Positions 9,216 through 18,177 of a stretch of DNA of 64,000 bases are shown here, piece after piece. A program made the position numbers and the translations under genes. How positions within the stretch are numbered: position 1 is the stretch's first letter; every line of letters starts with the position of its first letter. This DNA is from Cyclobacteriaceae bacterium (GTDB lineage: Bacteria; Bacteroidota; Bacteroidia; Cytophagales; Cyclobacteriaceae). The notes under the pieces are model-generated. The model saw nothing but the letters and a program-made list of their open reading frames with translations, ran no database searches and was not told where the DNA came from. The DNA lies in contig JAFIEV010000056.1 in assembly GCA_020832305.1 (NCBI GenBank), forward strand, positions 27,192 through 91,191. Reading direction: 5' to 3'.

Positions 9216-9579
9216 GGTCATTCTTTTTTATCAGGTTTATTAATTCAGATAAATCTGTAGACTTGAGTTGAAGGAGTTTAACGCGCTCCATCAGACGTGG
9301 AAGCTCTTTATCAAAGAATTCGCGCTTTTGAATGGCATGAATTATTTGAGGGGCTTCATCGGCGACAAAAAAGCCAATACCACGTTTATTTTCAATAATG
9401 CCTTTGCTTTCCATTTCACTGTAGCTGCGCATTACGGTATTTCGATTTACCTCCATATCCTCCGCCAGTTCGCGAACAGAAGGTATACGTTCCCCAGGTT
9501 GAATCTTTTTCTCTAAAATCCGGTTATTTAACCATTCCTCTATTTGCAGAAATATATTTTTAGACTCGCTGAATTCCAT
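9199..9579 (-). CDS. GntR-family transcriptional regulator (YtrA subfamily)
   Basis: A 126-residue DNA-binding protein with an N-terminal winged helix-turn-helix (GERIPSVRELAEDMEVNRNTVMRSYSEMESKGIIENKRGIGFFV) and a short C-terminal helical dimerisation segment. It lacks a large effector-binding domain, as is typical of YtrA regulators, which usually repress their own ABC-transporter operon. The start lies one base after the permease stop codon, and the end overlaps the GIN-domain gene, so all four are translated from one message. Auto-regulation of the operon from 11232 is the likely role. Confidence 0.93.
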   Translation of the reverse strand: MEFSESKNIFLQIEEWLNNRILEKKIQPGERIPSVRELAEDMEVNRNTVMRSYSEMESKGIIENKRGIGFFVADEAPQIIHAIQKREFFDKELPRLMERVKLLQLKSTDLSELINLIKKNDHENKN

Positions 9580-9580
9580 C

Positions 9581-10390
9581 TCAGACCTCCCTTTCTTTAA
9601 GTTTTAAATAGGTGGCCAACCAGCTTATGATGAGTGTCATTGCCATAAGTACCACTAAACTTACTTCTTGCCAGGTAATATGGTCAGGAAGACCATCGGT
9701 ATAGAAATTGGGCCTCAGGTCTTCGATTCCTCCCTTCAAAAATCCAATAAAACGTATGAAGTAATAGATCACAACCTGAAGGATAAAGACGCTCAGTAAA
9801 GTCTTCAGCAAGTTCCATTTGCCAAACGCGATGCTTCCCAATTGTATGACCGTTAAGGTAAAAATTGCCCCGAAAAAGGCGCTAAAATCCCCAATAAAAC
9901 GACCTGTTTTTGGTTGTACCAGTTCGAAATGAAAGACAGGGATTTCCGGAAGGCCTTTCTTTGGGTTGTAATATTCAACATAGAGGCCGGCCAGGCTTTT
10001 GAAAAGAGGAATGAAAGCATTTACGCTTGCATAAAAGAAAAACGGATATAACAGTGTAAAGAGAAATATGCGCAAAAACCAGTGCAAAAAGTACTTTTCA
10101 AAGGTGGAGGCCGGCAAGCCCAGATATGTTATGGCACTATGGCGCTTCTTAAGGGCTCCAAAACTCTTTGTATTGAAAAAAATACCTGCAGCCAGGTATC
10201 CAATGATGAAAATAGGAATGTAATTATTTTCATGATATGTAGATCCCATCGCATTGATCATTCCCAAAAGCAGGACCATCCACAAAGCGCCAATGAGTAT
10301 AGGTATGAGCAGGATATATTCCCATTTATTGGAGTAAAATTCAAATCGAAGAAGCCTGTAAAAACGGTGTAAATCAAAATGTTTTTTCAT
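9581..10390 (-). CDS. ABC transporter permease of a GntR-linked exporter
   Basis: A polytopic membrane protein of 269 residues with about six hydrophobic helices (for example LLIPILIGALWMVLLLGMI, YIPIFIIGYLAAGIFF, LLYPFFFYASVNAFI and SLVVLMAMTLIISWLATYL). It resembles ABC-2-type permeases. Its start codon overlaps the stop of the ATPase gene by four bases, the sign of coupled translation in a paired exporter. The substrate is unknown; YtrBC-type relatives respond to cell-wall stress, but that is only an analogy. Confidence 0.85.
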   Translation of the reverse strand: MKKHFDLHRFYRLLRFEFYSNKWEYILLIPILIGALWMVLLLGMINAMGSTYHENNYIPIFIIGYLAAGIFFNTKSFGALKKRHSAITYLGLPASTFEKYFLHWFLRIFLFTLLYPFFFYASVNAFIPLFKSLAGLYVEYYNPKKGLPEIPVFHFELVQPKTGRFIGDFSAFFGAIFTLTVIQLGSIAFGKWNLLKTLLSVFILQVVIYYFIRFIGFLKGGIEDLRPNFYTDGLPDHITWQEVSLVVLMAMTLIISWLATYLKLKEREV

Positions 10391-11232
10391 GATGTGGTTT
10401 GGATTTCCTGGTGTTGAAAAGATATTTTGTTTTGGGAAGCAGCATTGAAAAAAAGCTCGAGGTTTACCTGGGTAGGACTTTCACCTGTGGTGAGTTCTTT
10501 AATGAAATGATAACCACCCTGACCTTTTTCGGCATAAACCCAGTTTCCCTGTTGCTGTGTGCTGAATCCAAAGGCATAGCGATCACTGACCGAGAGCATT
10601 TCCTGATCGATAACGACCCTGCCATTGTCTATCAGGATTACCCTGTCGATTAGATTTTCTACATCCTTTACCTGATGGGTACTGATCACAACCGTTTGAT
10701 CAGGTTTCAAATTGGCGGCAACCATCTTGCGGAAAAGACTTTTTGATGGGATGTCCAGACCATTGGTGGGTTCATCCAGGAGCAGTATTTTGCAGCCTGA
10801 TGAAAGTACAAAAGCGATTAAGAACTTTTTACGCTGCCCATATGAACACTTACCGAACTTTCGGCTGGGATCAAGGTCAAAATCCTGAAGTAATTTTTCA
10901 AAACGTTCTTGTTCAAAACGAGGAAAAAACATGGATAAAGATTTTCCATAGCTTTTCATACTTACCTTATCAGGCAGGTGATGTTCTTCGGGAATCATGA
11001 TGACTTCCTGCAGAAAAAAAGGAGATCGCTCAAAAGGATTGAAACCAAGAACCGCCACATCACCTTCATGAGCCTTGAGAAAGCCATTCATCAAACGCAA
11101 TAGGGTTGATTTTCCCGCCCCATTTTTTCCCAGGAGTCCAATTATGTTCCCTTCAGATATTTTCAGGTCCATGTTTTGAAAGAGTTGTTCCGATTTACCA
11201 TAGCCGTAGCTAACGTTCCTGAGTTGTATCAT
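10387..11232 (-). CDS. ABC transporter ATP-binding protein
   Basis: A 281-residue nucleotide-binding subunit with Walker A GLLGKNGAGKST (near residues 32-43), a Q-loop region, signature CSYGQRKKFLIA (the usual LSGGQ degenerated to CSYGQ), Walker B KILLLDEPTNGLD and the switch His in VVISTHQ. About 60 C-terminal residues follow the core. It is the first gene of the minus-strand operon ATPase-permease-GntR-GIN, and it energises the permease encoded at 9581-10390. Confidence 0.95.
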   Translation of the reverse strand: MIQLRNVSYGYGKSEQLFQNMDLKISEGNIIGLLGKNGAGKSTLLRLMNGFLKAHEGDVAVLGFNPFERSPFFLQEVIMIPEEHHLPDKVSMKSYGKSLSMFFPRFEQERFEKLLQDFDLDPSRKFGKCSYGQRKKFLIAFVLSSGCKILLLDEPTNGLDIPSKSLFRKMVAANLKPDQTVVISTHQVKDVENLIDRVILIDNGRVVIDQEMLSVSDRYAFGFSTQQQGNWVYAEKGQGGYHFIKELTTGESPTQVNLELFFNAASQNKISFQHQEIQTTS

Positions 11233-11470
11233 TGACTTAGTGTTTTAGTGTCATAGTGTATTATGACACAATAATGCAAAATAGAAATTTTTCTTGCAAA
11301 TATTTTGGTTTCTTTTTATTGACTTTGTGAAAGTGGGATCTGTCTTCCTTAAAATTTGCAGATAAATCATCATATTTGATGCATTTCAAGCTCTGCTGGC
11401 GCAGGGGTGCTGCGTGTGACTCTATTATATATCTACAAATCAACTACCTACAGTCCCGAACAGTACCTGG

Positions 11471-11537
11471 TATGATTGTTTTTGGCAAAAGAACAGCTTC
11501 TGATTCCGGTCTTCGTTGCAAACGAGGACCATTGGTG
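11471..11537 (+). repeat. Dispersed repeat with family A palindrome, diverged copy 3
   Basis: Aligns with the 66-bp repeats at 8038 and 8229 from TATGATTnTTT to GAGGACCATTGG. Its hairpin (11508-11530) has arms GGTCTTCGTT and AACGAGGACC with one stem mismatch. Confidence 0.75.
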
Positions 11538-11715
11538 ACCATTGGCTTTTTAACCTACGAGATTATCCCCCTTCCCCCGAAATCGGGATTCCGGCCCTCG
11601 TCGCTGACAAGGACTATTCGCACTCTTAACTCTACACTTAACACACAATGTAGAGGGATGAGTGCCGTAGGTATTGCCCCATTCCACTCGAATTTAAACC
11701 CTGACTTTCCCACAC

Positions 11716-11746
11716 AAAAAAAACCTCCCTGAGCAGGAGGTTTTTT
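11716..11746 (-). terminator. Rho-independent terminator for the TerB-like gene
   Basis: Arms AACCTCC and GGAGGTT around a 7-base loop, flanked by A-runs on the left and T-runs on the right so the stem extends into AAAAAA/TTTTTT. Read on the minus strand it ends in a long T-tract 40 bases past the stop codon of the gene at 11786-12184. The symmetry would let it work in both directions. Confidence 0.85.
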
Positions 11747-11785
11747 CACCTTTTTAACATTTAGAATCAATAACCTTAATTATGA

Positions 11786-12184
11786 CTAGTTTAACCTGTA
11801 TTTCAATGATTTTTCAAAAAGGAAATTTCTGTCAGAAGTAACAGTTGGATCGCTGTAAATATGCTTTGATAGTTCAGAAACCACCTGTCGTTTGTACCCC
11901 AGTTTACTGGCCAGGTCTTCACAGAAATTGATTTCAGATTTAAATACCTGTCCGTCTGCCTTCATCAGAGCAATGATCATATATAGATTTTCGAAACGTT
12001 CCTCATCGCTCAATGTATCCATCTCTCCAATCGGTTCGGGTTTGCGCATCATTTCTTTCACTTCTTCCTCCCCGATGCCATTGGCGGCAGCAAATTTATA
12101 AATCAATTTACTTTCTTTTCCTGCCAGTGCCTGATCTATTGTGGCCAGTTGCAAGAGTGCGTTAAGTTGTTTCTTCTTATACAT
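11786..12184 (-). CDS. TerB-like small helical protein
   Basis: A soluble protein of 132 residues, predicted all-alpha, with no signal peptide. The central segment (YMIIALMKADGQVFKSEINFCEDLASKLG) has the Asp-Gly-x-Val-x-x-x-Glu pattern of the TerB/DjlA-like fold, in which the acidic residues can bind metal. TerB-fold proteins are linked to tellurite resistance and envelope stress in some bacteria, but lone short copies like this have no assigned role. It is monocistronic, followed by a strong terminator. Confidence 0.7.
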   Translation of the reverse strand: MYKKKQLNALLQLATIDQALAGKESKLIYKFAAANGIGEEEVKEMMRKPEPIGEMDTLSDEERFENLYMIIALMKADGQVFKSEINFCEDLASKLGYKRQVVSELSKHIYSDPTVTSDRNFLFEKSLKYRLN

Positions 12185-12387
12185 AATACAATCTTTTTAA
12201 ATTTTCTTTTCGATGATCAAATGTAGGAAGACTTTTATAGAGCCACCGTTGAAAAAATAGAGCTACATTATACATGTGAGAAAAGGAGTGATTTGTGGTC
12301 ATTTACAAGTGAAATCCTGCGATTTATCGATTAAATCGCTGAAAAAGAGAATAGATACAGCCAATCGTGGTTTTGCAATAATGTGCT

Positions 12388-13176
12388 TTAAGTAGTCAGT
12401 TTTTGTATTTTTTTATTAAAAAAATATCTGATTTCTGTTTTTTCTACAGCGAGGGCCTGTTGATCATAGTTTTTTTCTGAAAAAATCAGCACATCGTTAT
12501 GCCCGATTGCCAGTATGCTCGAGCAGCGCGTGCCATAGTCGGGGGAATGAATAAATATAGGAGAAAGCATTTTTTCCATCTCCAGGGGTATACCGGTATC
12601 GGGCAATGATGATTCTTCAGCACGGTTATGGTCATACATACAAAGGTGCAGTGCTTCGACATCCAGGTTTTCCTGTAATGGCATAGCCTGCAGTTTGTTG
12701 AGTATTCTTTGGCTCTTTGGCCATGGGCTATCCAGGAAGTGGTTGCTGAGGGCATGCCAGCCATCATTTATTTCTGCAATTTCATCACGCACATTGGAGT
12801 AATAACAGCAGTTTGATCCCTGGCCCACCAATAGATTAAACCCATGAAAATCCCCGCTTTTTTTTCGTACTTCATTCAGATAATCCAATGGGGAAAGATT
12901 ACCTGCCAGATAATCACGCACCAGCCAACCCCTTGAATGCGGGTTGTCAGAAAAATATTTCGGATCCCGGTAATTGGTTAGGGCGGCCCAACAACCCCGC
13001 TCATTGACGCCAAGCCAGGTGCCTCCCGATTGTAAATCACGGCCTGCCCAAATACCTGGTATATCATGCCAAAAGCCGGCAGTTGTGGTTTTACGACGGT
13101 AAAATTCATCACGGTTGGCCAGGAGTAAAAGCGGGTATTTTTTTGAAATATTTATTCCCAGGGCTATCAGGCACAT
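12388..13176 (-). CDS. NRDE-family protein (TANGO2-like)
   Basis: A 262-residue protein that opens MCLIALGIN and carries the family motif LLANRDEFYRR, followed by GIWAGRDLQSGGTWLGVNERG and ALTNYRD. These are hallmarks of the NRDE/TANGO2 family; Cys2 is in the position of an N-terminal nucleophile in related Ntn-hydrolase folds. I moved the start to the ATG two codons inside the longest frame because family members begin MCLI. The cellular function is unsettled; eukaryotic TANGO2 has been tied to haem and lipid metabolism. It is transcribed divergently from the serA fusion gene. Confidence 0.9.
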   Translation of the reverse strand: MCLIALGINISKKYPLLLLANRDEFYRRKTTTAGFWHDIPGIWAGRDLQSGGTWLGVNERGCWAALTNYRDPKYFSDNPHSRGWLVRDYLAGNLSPLDYLNEVRKKSGDFHGFNLLVGQGSNCCYYSNVRDEIAEINDGWHALSNHFLDSPWPKSQRILNKLQAMPLQENLDVEALHLCMYDHNRAEESSLPDTGIPLEMEKMLSPIFIHSPDYGTRCSSILAIGHNDVLIFSEKNYDQQALAVEKTEIRYFFNKKIQKLTT

Positions 13177-13196
13177 AAACACATAGTTATTTGAGA

Positions 13197-13204
13197 CAAA
13201 AGTA
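13197..13204 (-). promoter_or_regulatory. Candidate -7 box for the NRDE gene
   Basis: Minus-strand TACTTTTG matches the Bacteroidota TAnnTTTG consensus and lies about 20 bases before the NRDE start codon. No good -33 TTTG is seen at the expected distance, so support is partial. Confidence 0.35.
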
Positions 13205-13268
13205 AGGCACCTTTGTTAAAAAATTACCATTTATTGAAGAAAACGCCATTTATTGATCAGATAAATCG

Positions 13269-13276
13269 TAAATTTG
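13269..13276 (+). promoter_or_regulatory. Candidate -7 box for the serB-serA fusion gene
   Basis: TAAATTTG, followed by CGG, matches the Bacteroidota TAnnTTTG element and would place transcription start near 13283, about 75 bases before the start codon. The -33 element is weak (TTTA near 13249). Confidence 0.45.
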
Positions 13277-13357
13277 CGGCCTTAAAGTTCAGATGGCTGA
13301 ATTTTAACATGAAATTGTAAAACATTATTTATCAAATAAGCTTTTTCTGCTTTCTTC

Positions 13358-15250
13358 ATGAACACCACCAAAAATTTTGTCATTGATTTTGACAGCACTT
13401 TTACCCAGGTAGAAGCGCTTGAAGTGCTCGCTGAAATTTCTTTAAGAAACCACCCTCAAAAGGAAGAAATTCTGTTGAAAATTAAGCAAATTACCGACCA
13501 GGGAATGGAAGGGGATATTTCATTTCGCGATTCACTTATACACCGGCTTGAATTGCTCGAGGCCAGCCGTTCGCATCTCAACCAGCTTATCGAAGAACTC
13601 AGAAATAAAGTTTCCCGCTCATTTGTGAGGAACAAACAGTTTTTCGATGAATTTTCAGATTCTATATACATTGTCTCCAATGGATTCAAAGAATTTATCT
13701 GCCCCATTGTAAAAGAATATGGTATAAAAGAAGAAAATGTATATGCCAATACTTTTATCTTCGACAGTATGGACAATATTACTGGATTTGATCAGGACAA
13801 TGTCTTATCTTCTGATAATGGAAAGGTGGCCTTGCTCAACAGCCTGAATTTATCGGGTGATATTTATGTGATAGGCGATGGTTACACCGATTATGAGGTC
13901 AAAAAGGCAGGACTGGCCAATAAATTCTATGCCTTTACCGAAAATGTTGAGCGCAGCAAAGTGAGAGATGTTGCCGACCACGTGGCGCCCAGCCTCGATG
14001 AATTTTTATATCACAACAAACTTCCGGCATCAATTTCCTATCCCAAAAACCGGATAAATGTACTGCTGTTGGAAAACGTACATCCAATGGCTGAAAAGCT
14101 ACTGCGGGAAGAGGGATATAATGTAGAAGTATATCCGGCGGGCCTCGACGAAGATGAACTCTGTGAGAAAATCAAAAATGTATCTATACTGGGCATACGC
14201 TCCAAAACCCAGGTTACACAAAAGGTGATCGATCATGCCAATCGTTTAATGGCTATTGGCGCCTTCTGTATCGGCACCAACCAAATCGACCTGCAGGCTT
14301 GTCTGAAAAAAGGTATAGTAGTATTTAATGCGCCTTTTAGCAATACGCGATCTGTAGTAGAATTGGCCATAGGGGAAATCATTTTGCTCATGCGCAACCT
14401 TCCTGACAAGATTGCCGGGATGCACCTGGGTAAATGGGATAAGTCAGCTAAAAACAGCCATGAAGTGCGCGGCAAGAAACTCGGCATCATTGGCTATGGC
14501 AATATAGGCGCTCAGTTATCTATTTTGGCTGAAGCCATGGGGATGGAAGTGTATTATTACGATATTACAGAGAAACTGGCCCTGGGCAATGCACGTAAGA
14601 CGGATAGCCTTGATGAATTATTGCAAATTTCTGATATTATATCATTGCATGTAGATGGACGGCCCGACAATAAAAACATGATCGGTGATCGCGAATTCCA
14701 TCTGATGAAAGATGGCGTGATTTTCGTAAACCTGAGCCGCGGGCATGTGGTGGATATCGATTCTATGCGGGTACATATACAGAGTGGCAAGATCAGGGGC
14801 GCCGCCATTGATGTGTTTCCCTATGAGCCCAAAAGCAATAATGAACCTTTTGAATCTCCGTTGGTGGGTATGCCCAATACCATCCTTACACCGCATGTGG
14901 GCGGCAGCACCTCAGAAGCACAGGAAAACATTGCGCGATTTGTGCCGGCCCGCATTATGGAATATATCAATACCGGCAGCACCACCAATAGTGTGAACTT
15001 CCCCGAAATTCAGTTGCCACCAATGAAGAATGCACATCGAATGATGCATATTCATCACAATGTACCGGGTGTATTGGCTGCCATTAACCAGGTAATCGCC
15101 AAACACAACCTCAATATCATTGGTCAGTACCTCAAAACCAATGAAAGTATAGGCTATATGATTTTGGCCGTAGATAAGGAATACGACAATGAAGTTATCA
15201 ACGAGCTTAAGAATGTAGAGCATACCATTCGATTCAGGGTGTTGTATTGA
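13358..15250 (+). CDS. serA: Phosphoserine phosphatase-like / D-3-phosphoglycerate dehydrogenase fusion
   Basis: A 630-residue enzyme that joins two steps of serine synthesis. Residues 1 to about 225 form a HAD phosphatase: Asp10 and Asp12 in FVIDFDSTFT are the nucleophile and acid, and IVSNGF and GDGYTDYE are later motifs. Residues from about 232 form phosphoglycerate dehydrogenase, with the NAD-binding loop GIIGYGNIG near 376-384, NLSRGHVVD, a PYEP stretch and the catalytic-type His in LTPHVGG. A C-terminal ACT-like region (about 555-630, HNVPGVLAAINQVIAKHNLNI) should give serine feedback. The outer reactions convert 3-phosphoglycerate and release serine from phosphoserine; the middle transaminase is not encoded nearby. 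Both halves look intact. Confidence 0.92.
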   Translation: MNTTKNFVIDFDSTFTQVEALEVLAEISLRNHPQKEEILLKIKQITDQGMEGDISFRDSLIHRLELLEASRSHLNQLIEELRNKVSRSFVRNKQFFDEFSDSIYIVSNGFKEFICPIVKEYGIKEENVYANTFIFDSMDNITGFDQDNVLSSDNGKVALLNSLNLSGDIYVIGDGYTDYEVKKAGLANKFYAFTENVERSKVRDVADHVAPSLDEFLYHNKLPASISYPKNRINVLLLENVHPMAEKLLREEGYNVEVYPAGLDEDELCEKIKNVSILGIRSKTQVTQKVIDHANRLMAIGAFCIGTNQIDLQACLKKGIVVFNAPFSNTRSVVELAIGEIILLMRNLPDKIAGMHLGKWDKSAKNSHEVRGKKLGIIGYGNIGAQLSILAEAMGMEVYYYDITEKLALGNARKTDSLDELLQISDIISLHVDGRPDNKNMIGDREFHLMKDGVIFVNLSRGHVVDIDSMRVHIQSGKIRGAAIDVFPYEPKSNNEPFESPLVGMPNTILTPHVGGSTSEAQENIARFVPARIMEYINTGSTTNSVNFPEIQLPPMKNAHRMMHIHHNVPGVLAAINQVIAKHNLNIIGQYLKTNESIGYMILAVDKEYDNEVINELKNVEHTIRFRVLY

Positions 15251-15358
15251 TAATACTCAATTCAACCGATACTCAAGGGAGCAGTTTGTGTTGGTTTTCA
15301 ATAGATAAAATATGAATAATCAGCGAGCCGAAAGGACTCGCAGCTAAATGATATACGT

Positions 15359-16471
15359 ATGAAAAAAGCTTTGATTACCGGGATAACCGGACAAGATGGT
15401 GCTTATCTTTCAGAATTGTTGCTGGAAAAAGGCTATGAGGTACACGGCATTAAGCGAAGAAGTTCTTTGTTTAACACCGACCGGATCGATCATCTGTATC
15501 AGGATCCTCATGATTCAAACATCCGTTTTGTATTGCACTATGGCGACCTGACCGACTCGGCCAACGTGATACGCATCATACAGGAGATAAAACCCGATGA
15601 AATATACAACCTCGGGGCTATGTCACATGTAAAGGTAAGTTTTGATACACCGGAATATACAGCCAATGTAGATGGACTGGGAACCCTTCGCATCCTGGAA
15701 GCGGTCCGCTTGTTGGGCCTTTCAGAGAAAACACGCATTTACCAGGCTTCTACTTCTGAATTGTATGGCCTTGTGCAGGAAGTGCCCCAGTCAGAAACCA
15801 CGCCCTTTTATCCCAGATCTCCTTATGCCGTGGCTAAACTGTATGGTTACTGGATTACCGTAAACTATCGCGAAGCCTATAATATGTATGCCTGTAATGG
15901 CATTCTGTTTAACCATGAATCACCTTTACGCGGGGAGACTTTTGTAACCCGGAAGATTACCCGTGGTGTTGCCCGCATTGCCCTGGGTATGCAGGACGCA
16001 TTGTACCTGGGTAACCTCGATGCCAAAAGGGATTGGGGACATGCCAAAGATTATGTGGAGGCCATGTGGCTGATGCTGCAGCAGGAAAAAGCAGAGGATT
16101 TTGTTATTGCAACGGGTATTACTACGGCAGTGAGGGATTTTGTGCGACTTTCTTTTGCGCATGTGGGTGTTGAACTTGCCTTTAGCGGTAGCGGAGCCGA
16201 GGAGGAAGGACGTGTTGTAAAAAGCCGGAATCCGGAATTTTCACTGCCTGAAGGAAAGGTCGTGGTTAAGGTTGACCCTCGGTATTACCGGCCGACAGAA
16301 GTTGATTTGCTGATCGGTAATGCTGAAAAAGCCCGCACCAAATTGGGCTGGAAGCTTAAATACGATTTACATGCCCTGGTAGAAGATATGATGGATGCAG
16401 ACCTGGAGCTTTTTAAAAGGGATAAGTTGCTTTTAAAAGGAGGACATAAAGTATATAACTACCATGAATAA
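15359..16471 (+). CDS. gmd: GDP-mannose 4,6-dehydratase
   Basis: Converts GDP-D-mannose to GDP-4-keto-6-deoxy-D-mannose, the first step to GDP-L-fucose for surface polysaccharides. This 370-residue short-chain dehydrogenase-fold enzyme has the NADP-binding start [19 protein letters not shown], the [16 protein letters not shown] region typical of Gmd, STSELYG with the catalytic Ser/Thr and Glu, and the Tyr156-xxx-Lys160 pair in [29 protein letters not shown] is also characteristic. Its end overlaps the start of fcl by eight bases, so the two are co-translated. Confidence 0.97.
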   Translation: MKKALITGITGQDGAYLSELLLEKGYEVHGIKRRSSLFNTDRIDHLYQDPHDSNIRFVLHYGDLTDSANVIRIIQEIKPDEIYNLGAMSHVKVSFDTPEYTANVDGLGTLRILEAVRLLGLSEKTRIYQASTSELYGLVQEVPQSETTPFYPRSPYAVAKLYGYWITVNYREAYNMYACNGILFNHESPLRGETFVTRKITRGVARIALGMQDALYLGNLDAKRDWGHAKDYVEAMWLMLQQEKAEDFVIATGITTAVRDFVRLSFAHVGVELAFSGSGAEEEGRVVKSRNPEFSLPEGKVVVKVDPRYYRPTEVDLLIGNAEKARTKLGWKLKYDLHALVEDMMDADLELFKRDKLLLKGGHKVYNYHE

Positions 16472-17393
16472 AGAGGCAAAAATTTTTGTAGCCGGGCATC
16501 GTGGTATGGTCGGCAGTGCCATCTGCCGAAAACTGCAGAAAGAAGGTTACAACAACCTTGTTACCAGAGGCAGCGGCGAACTGGACCTACGTCACCAACA
16601 GTCGGTCATTGATTTTTTTAAAGAGGAAAAACCCGACTATGTATTTCTGGCAGCGGCAAAAGTAGGCGGCATACAGGCCAATAATATTTACCGGGCTGAA
16701 TTTTTGTATGATAACCTGATGATCCAAAATAATGTAATACATCAGGCTTATGCACATGGCGTAAAAAAGCTAATGTTTTTGGGAAGCTCATGTATTTATC
16801 CAAAAATGGCGCCCCAACCCCTGAAGGAGGAATACCTGCTAACCGGATTGCTCGAGTCAACCAACGAACCTTATGCCATTGCCAAGATTGCGGGTATAAA
16901 GATGTGTGAATCTTACCGAAGGCAATATGGCGCAGATTTTATTTCTGTGATGCCGACCAACTTATATGGGCCAAATGATAACTACGATTTAAACAATTCC
17001 CATGTTTTGCCGGCTTTGTTGCGCAAGTTTCACGAGGCAAAAATCAGAGGTGATCAGGAGGTGGTTATTTGGGGCACCGGTTCACCTTTGCGGGAATTTA
17101 TGCATGTGGATGACCTGGCAGAAGCCTGTATTTTTTTAATGAATCAATACAATGGAGAAGGATTTTTAAATGTAGGTACGGGTACCGATATCAGCATCAA
17201 AGAACTGGCTTTGCTGATACAGGAGATTACAGGGTTCACAGGAGAATTGCGTTTTGACAAAACCAAGCCCGATGGAACCCCACGTAAACTGATGGACGTA
17301 GGAAAGCTGGAGGCTTTAGGGTTTAAAGCAAAGATCAGTCTTGAGGAAGGTATACGTGAGGTATACGAAGAATACAAACAAAAAAACCCATAG
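16464..17393 (+). CDS. fcl: GDP-L-fucose synthase
   Basis: Epimerase-reductase that completes GDP-L-fucose from the Gmd product. The 309-residue protein has the nucleotide-binding loop [12 protein letters not shown] (Gly11, Gly14, Gly17), the segment [12 protein letters not shown], the SSCIYPK motif and the Tyr137-xxx-Lys141 catalytic pair in [24 protein letters not shown] is a family signature. Gene order gmd-fcl with an eight-base overlap is the usual arrangement. No glycosyltransferases are adjacent, so the fucose donor is used by enzymes encoded elsewhere. Confidence 0.97.
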   Translation: MNKEAKIFVAGHRGMVGSAICRKLQKEGYNNLVTRGSGELDLRHQQSVIDFFKEEKPDYVFLAAAKVGGIQANNIYRAEFLYDNLMIQNNVIHQAYAHGVKKLMFLGSSCIYPKMAPQPLKEEYLLTGLLESTNEPYAIAKIAGIKMCESYRRQYGADFISVMPTNLYGPNDNYDLNNSHVLPALLRKFHEAKIRGDQEVVIWGTGSPLREFMHVDDLAEACIFLMNQYNGEGFLNVGTGTDISIKELALLIQEITGFTGELRFDKTKPDGTPRKLMDVGKLEALGFKAKISLEEGIREVYEEYKQKNP

Positions 17394-17747
17394 AGAGCCA
17401 GAAGGTGGTTTAATCAAACCTCCAATAGACACGATTTGGGCTGCCTCAGCTATGGGCAACTATCCACTGTTAGCCTTCTGCCCGGGGGCAGCGAGGTCCC
17501 GCGAACGGGATGAGGTCCAGTTTTCCAAAGAGGCTTGACCCGGTATAGTTTAAATGTTAGGTTTGAGAAACGATGTCCTGGTCTCGTATGGGTGTTTTTT
17601 AAAATATCTTTAATCCATCCCGTGCAGATGATTTATACAAAGTTAGTTCTAAAAAGACCTTAGATGCAAATAAATTTTATTGTGTCTTTGGTATGCTTTT
17701 TTGTTGTAAACAGATAAAATGTTTAAATTGATACCAAATTACTTGGT
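17394..17747. other. Spacer without a gene between fcl and the SiaC-like gene
   Basis: No gene is seen. A weak hairpin (GGTGGTTT/AAACCTCC, one mismatch, 17404-17423) just after fcl lacks a T-tract. An inverted repeat ATACCAA-attac-TTGGTAT (17731-17749) overlaps the next start codon. Confidence 0.5.
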
Positions 17748-18122
17748 ATGGAAAATTTCATTCAGGAACCCGGGCCCAAAACCCCCAAAATATTCTTTGA
17801 TGTCTCTACGGGTAATTTTGAATTATCCGGGCGTTCTATTCCTGAAAATTCCGTTGAATTATATAAGCCGGTTTTGCGCTGGTTAGATGAATATGTAAAG
17901 CAGCCCGCCTTAAGCACCCATATGACCATAAAGCTGGAATATTTTAATACTACTTCATCAAAATGCATCATTGATCTTTTCAGAAGGCTTGAAAAAGTAA
18001 AAAAGCAAGGCTACGAAGTAAAAGTAACCTGGTATTACGAAGAAGAAGATGAGGATATGAAAGAATCAGGTGAAGATTTCAGGGAGATCATTCATGTACC
18101 TATGGATATAGTGAAGTTGTGA
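17748..18122 (+). CDS. SiaC-family (DUF1987) regulatory phosphoprotein
   Basis: A soluble 124-residue protein matching the DUF1987/SiaC family across its length: TPKIFFDVSTGNFELSGRSIPENSVELYKPVLRWLDEY, then LEYFNTTSSKCIIDLFRRLE. In Pseudomonas, SiaC is switched by phosphorylation of a Thr in the equivalent loop and controls a diguanylate cyclase; the FNTTSSK stretch here holds candidate sites. The usual partners SiaA (PP2C phosphatase) and SiaB (kinase) are not adjacent. The neighbour is a convergent hybrid histidine kinase. The start codon lies inside an inverted repeat. Confidence 0.88.
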   Translation: MENFIQEPGPKTPKIFFDVSTGNFELSGRSIPENSVELYKPVLRWLDEYVKQPALSTHMTIKLEYFNTTSSKCIIDLFRRLEKVKKQGYEVKVTWYYEEEDEDMKESGEDFREIIHVPMDIVKL

Positions 18123-18177
18123 AATACTATAAAATCATTATTCAAAAAGAATATATAGACTTTAAAATAGAAATGTT

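Larger units (their letters stand above)
11233..11785. other. Gene-free gap with repeats and a terminator
   Basis: No credible gene. The 5' flank of the ABC operon (11233-11350) is AT-rich and should hold its promoter and GntR operator, but I could not fix a site. A diverged 66-bp-type repeat lies at 11471-11537, and a further degenerate palindrome (GGCCCTCGTC..GACAAGGAC) at 11593-11614. A strong terminator is at 11716-11746. Confidence 0.65.

Noticed and set aside
11376..11770. Frames of 118 (plus) and 71 (minus) codons in the gap at 11.4-11.8 kb
   Set aside because: They cross a REP-like repeat and a strong terminator and have no domain.
15322..15342. Small hairpin CGAG..CTCG before gmd as a riboswitch or attenuator
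   Set aside because: The stem is only five to six bases, with no T-tract or known aptamer features.
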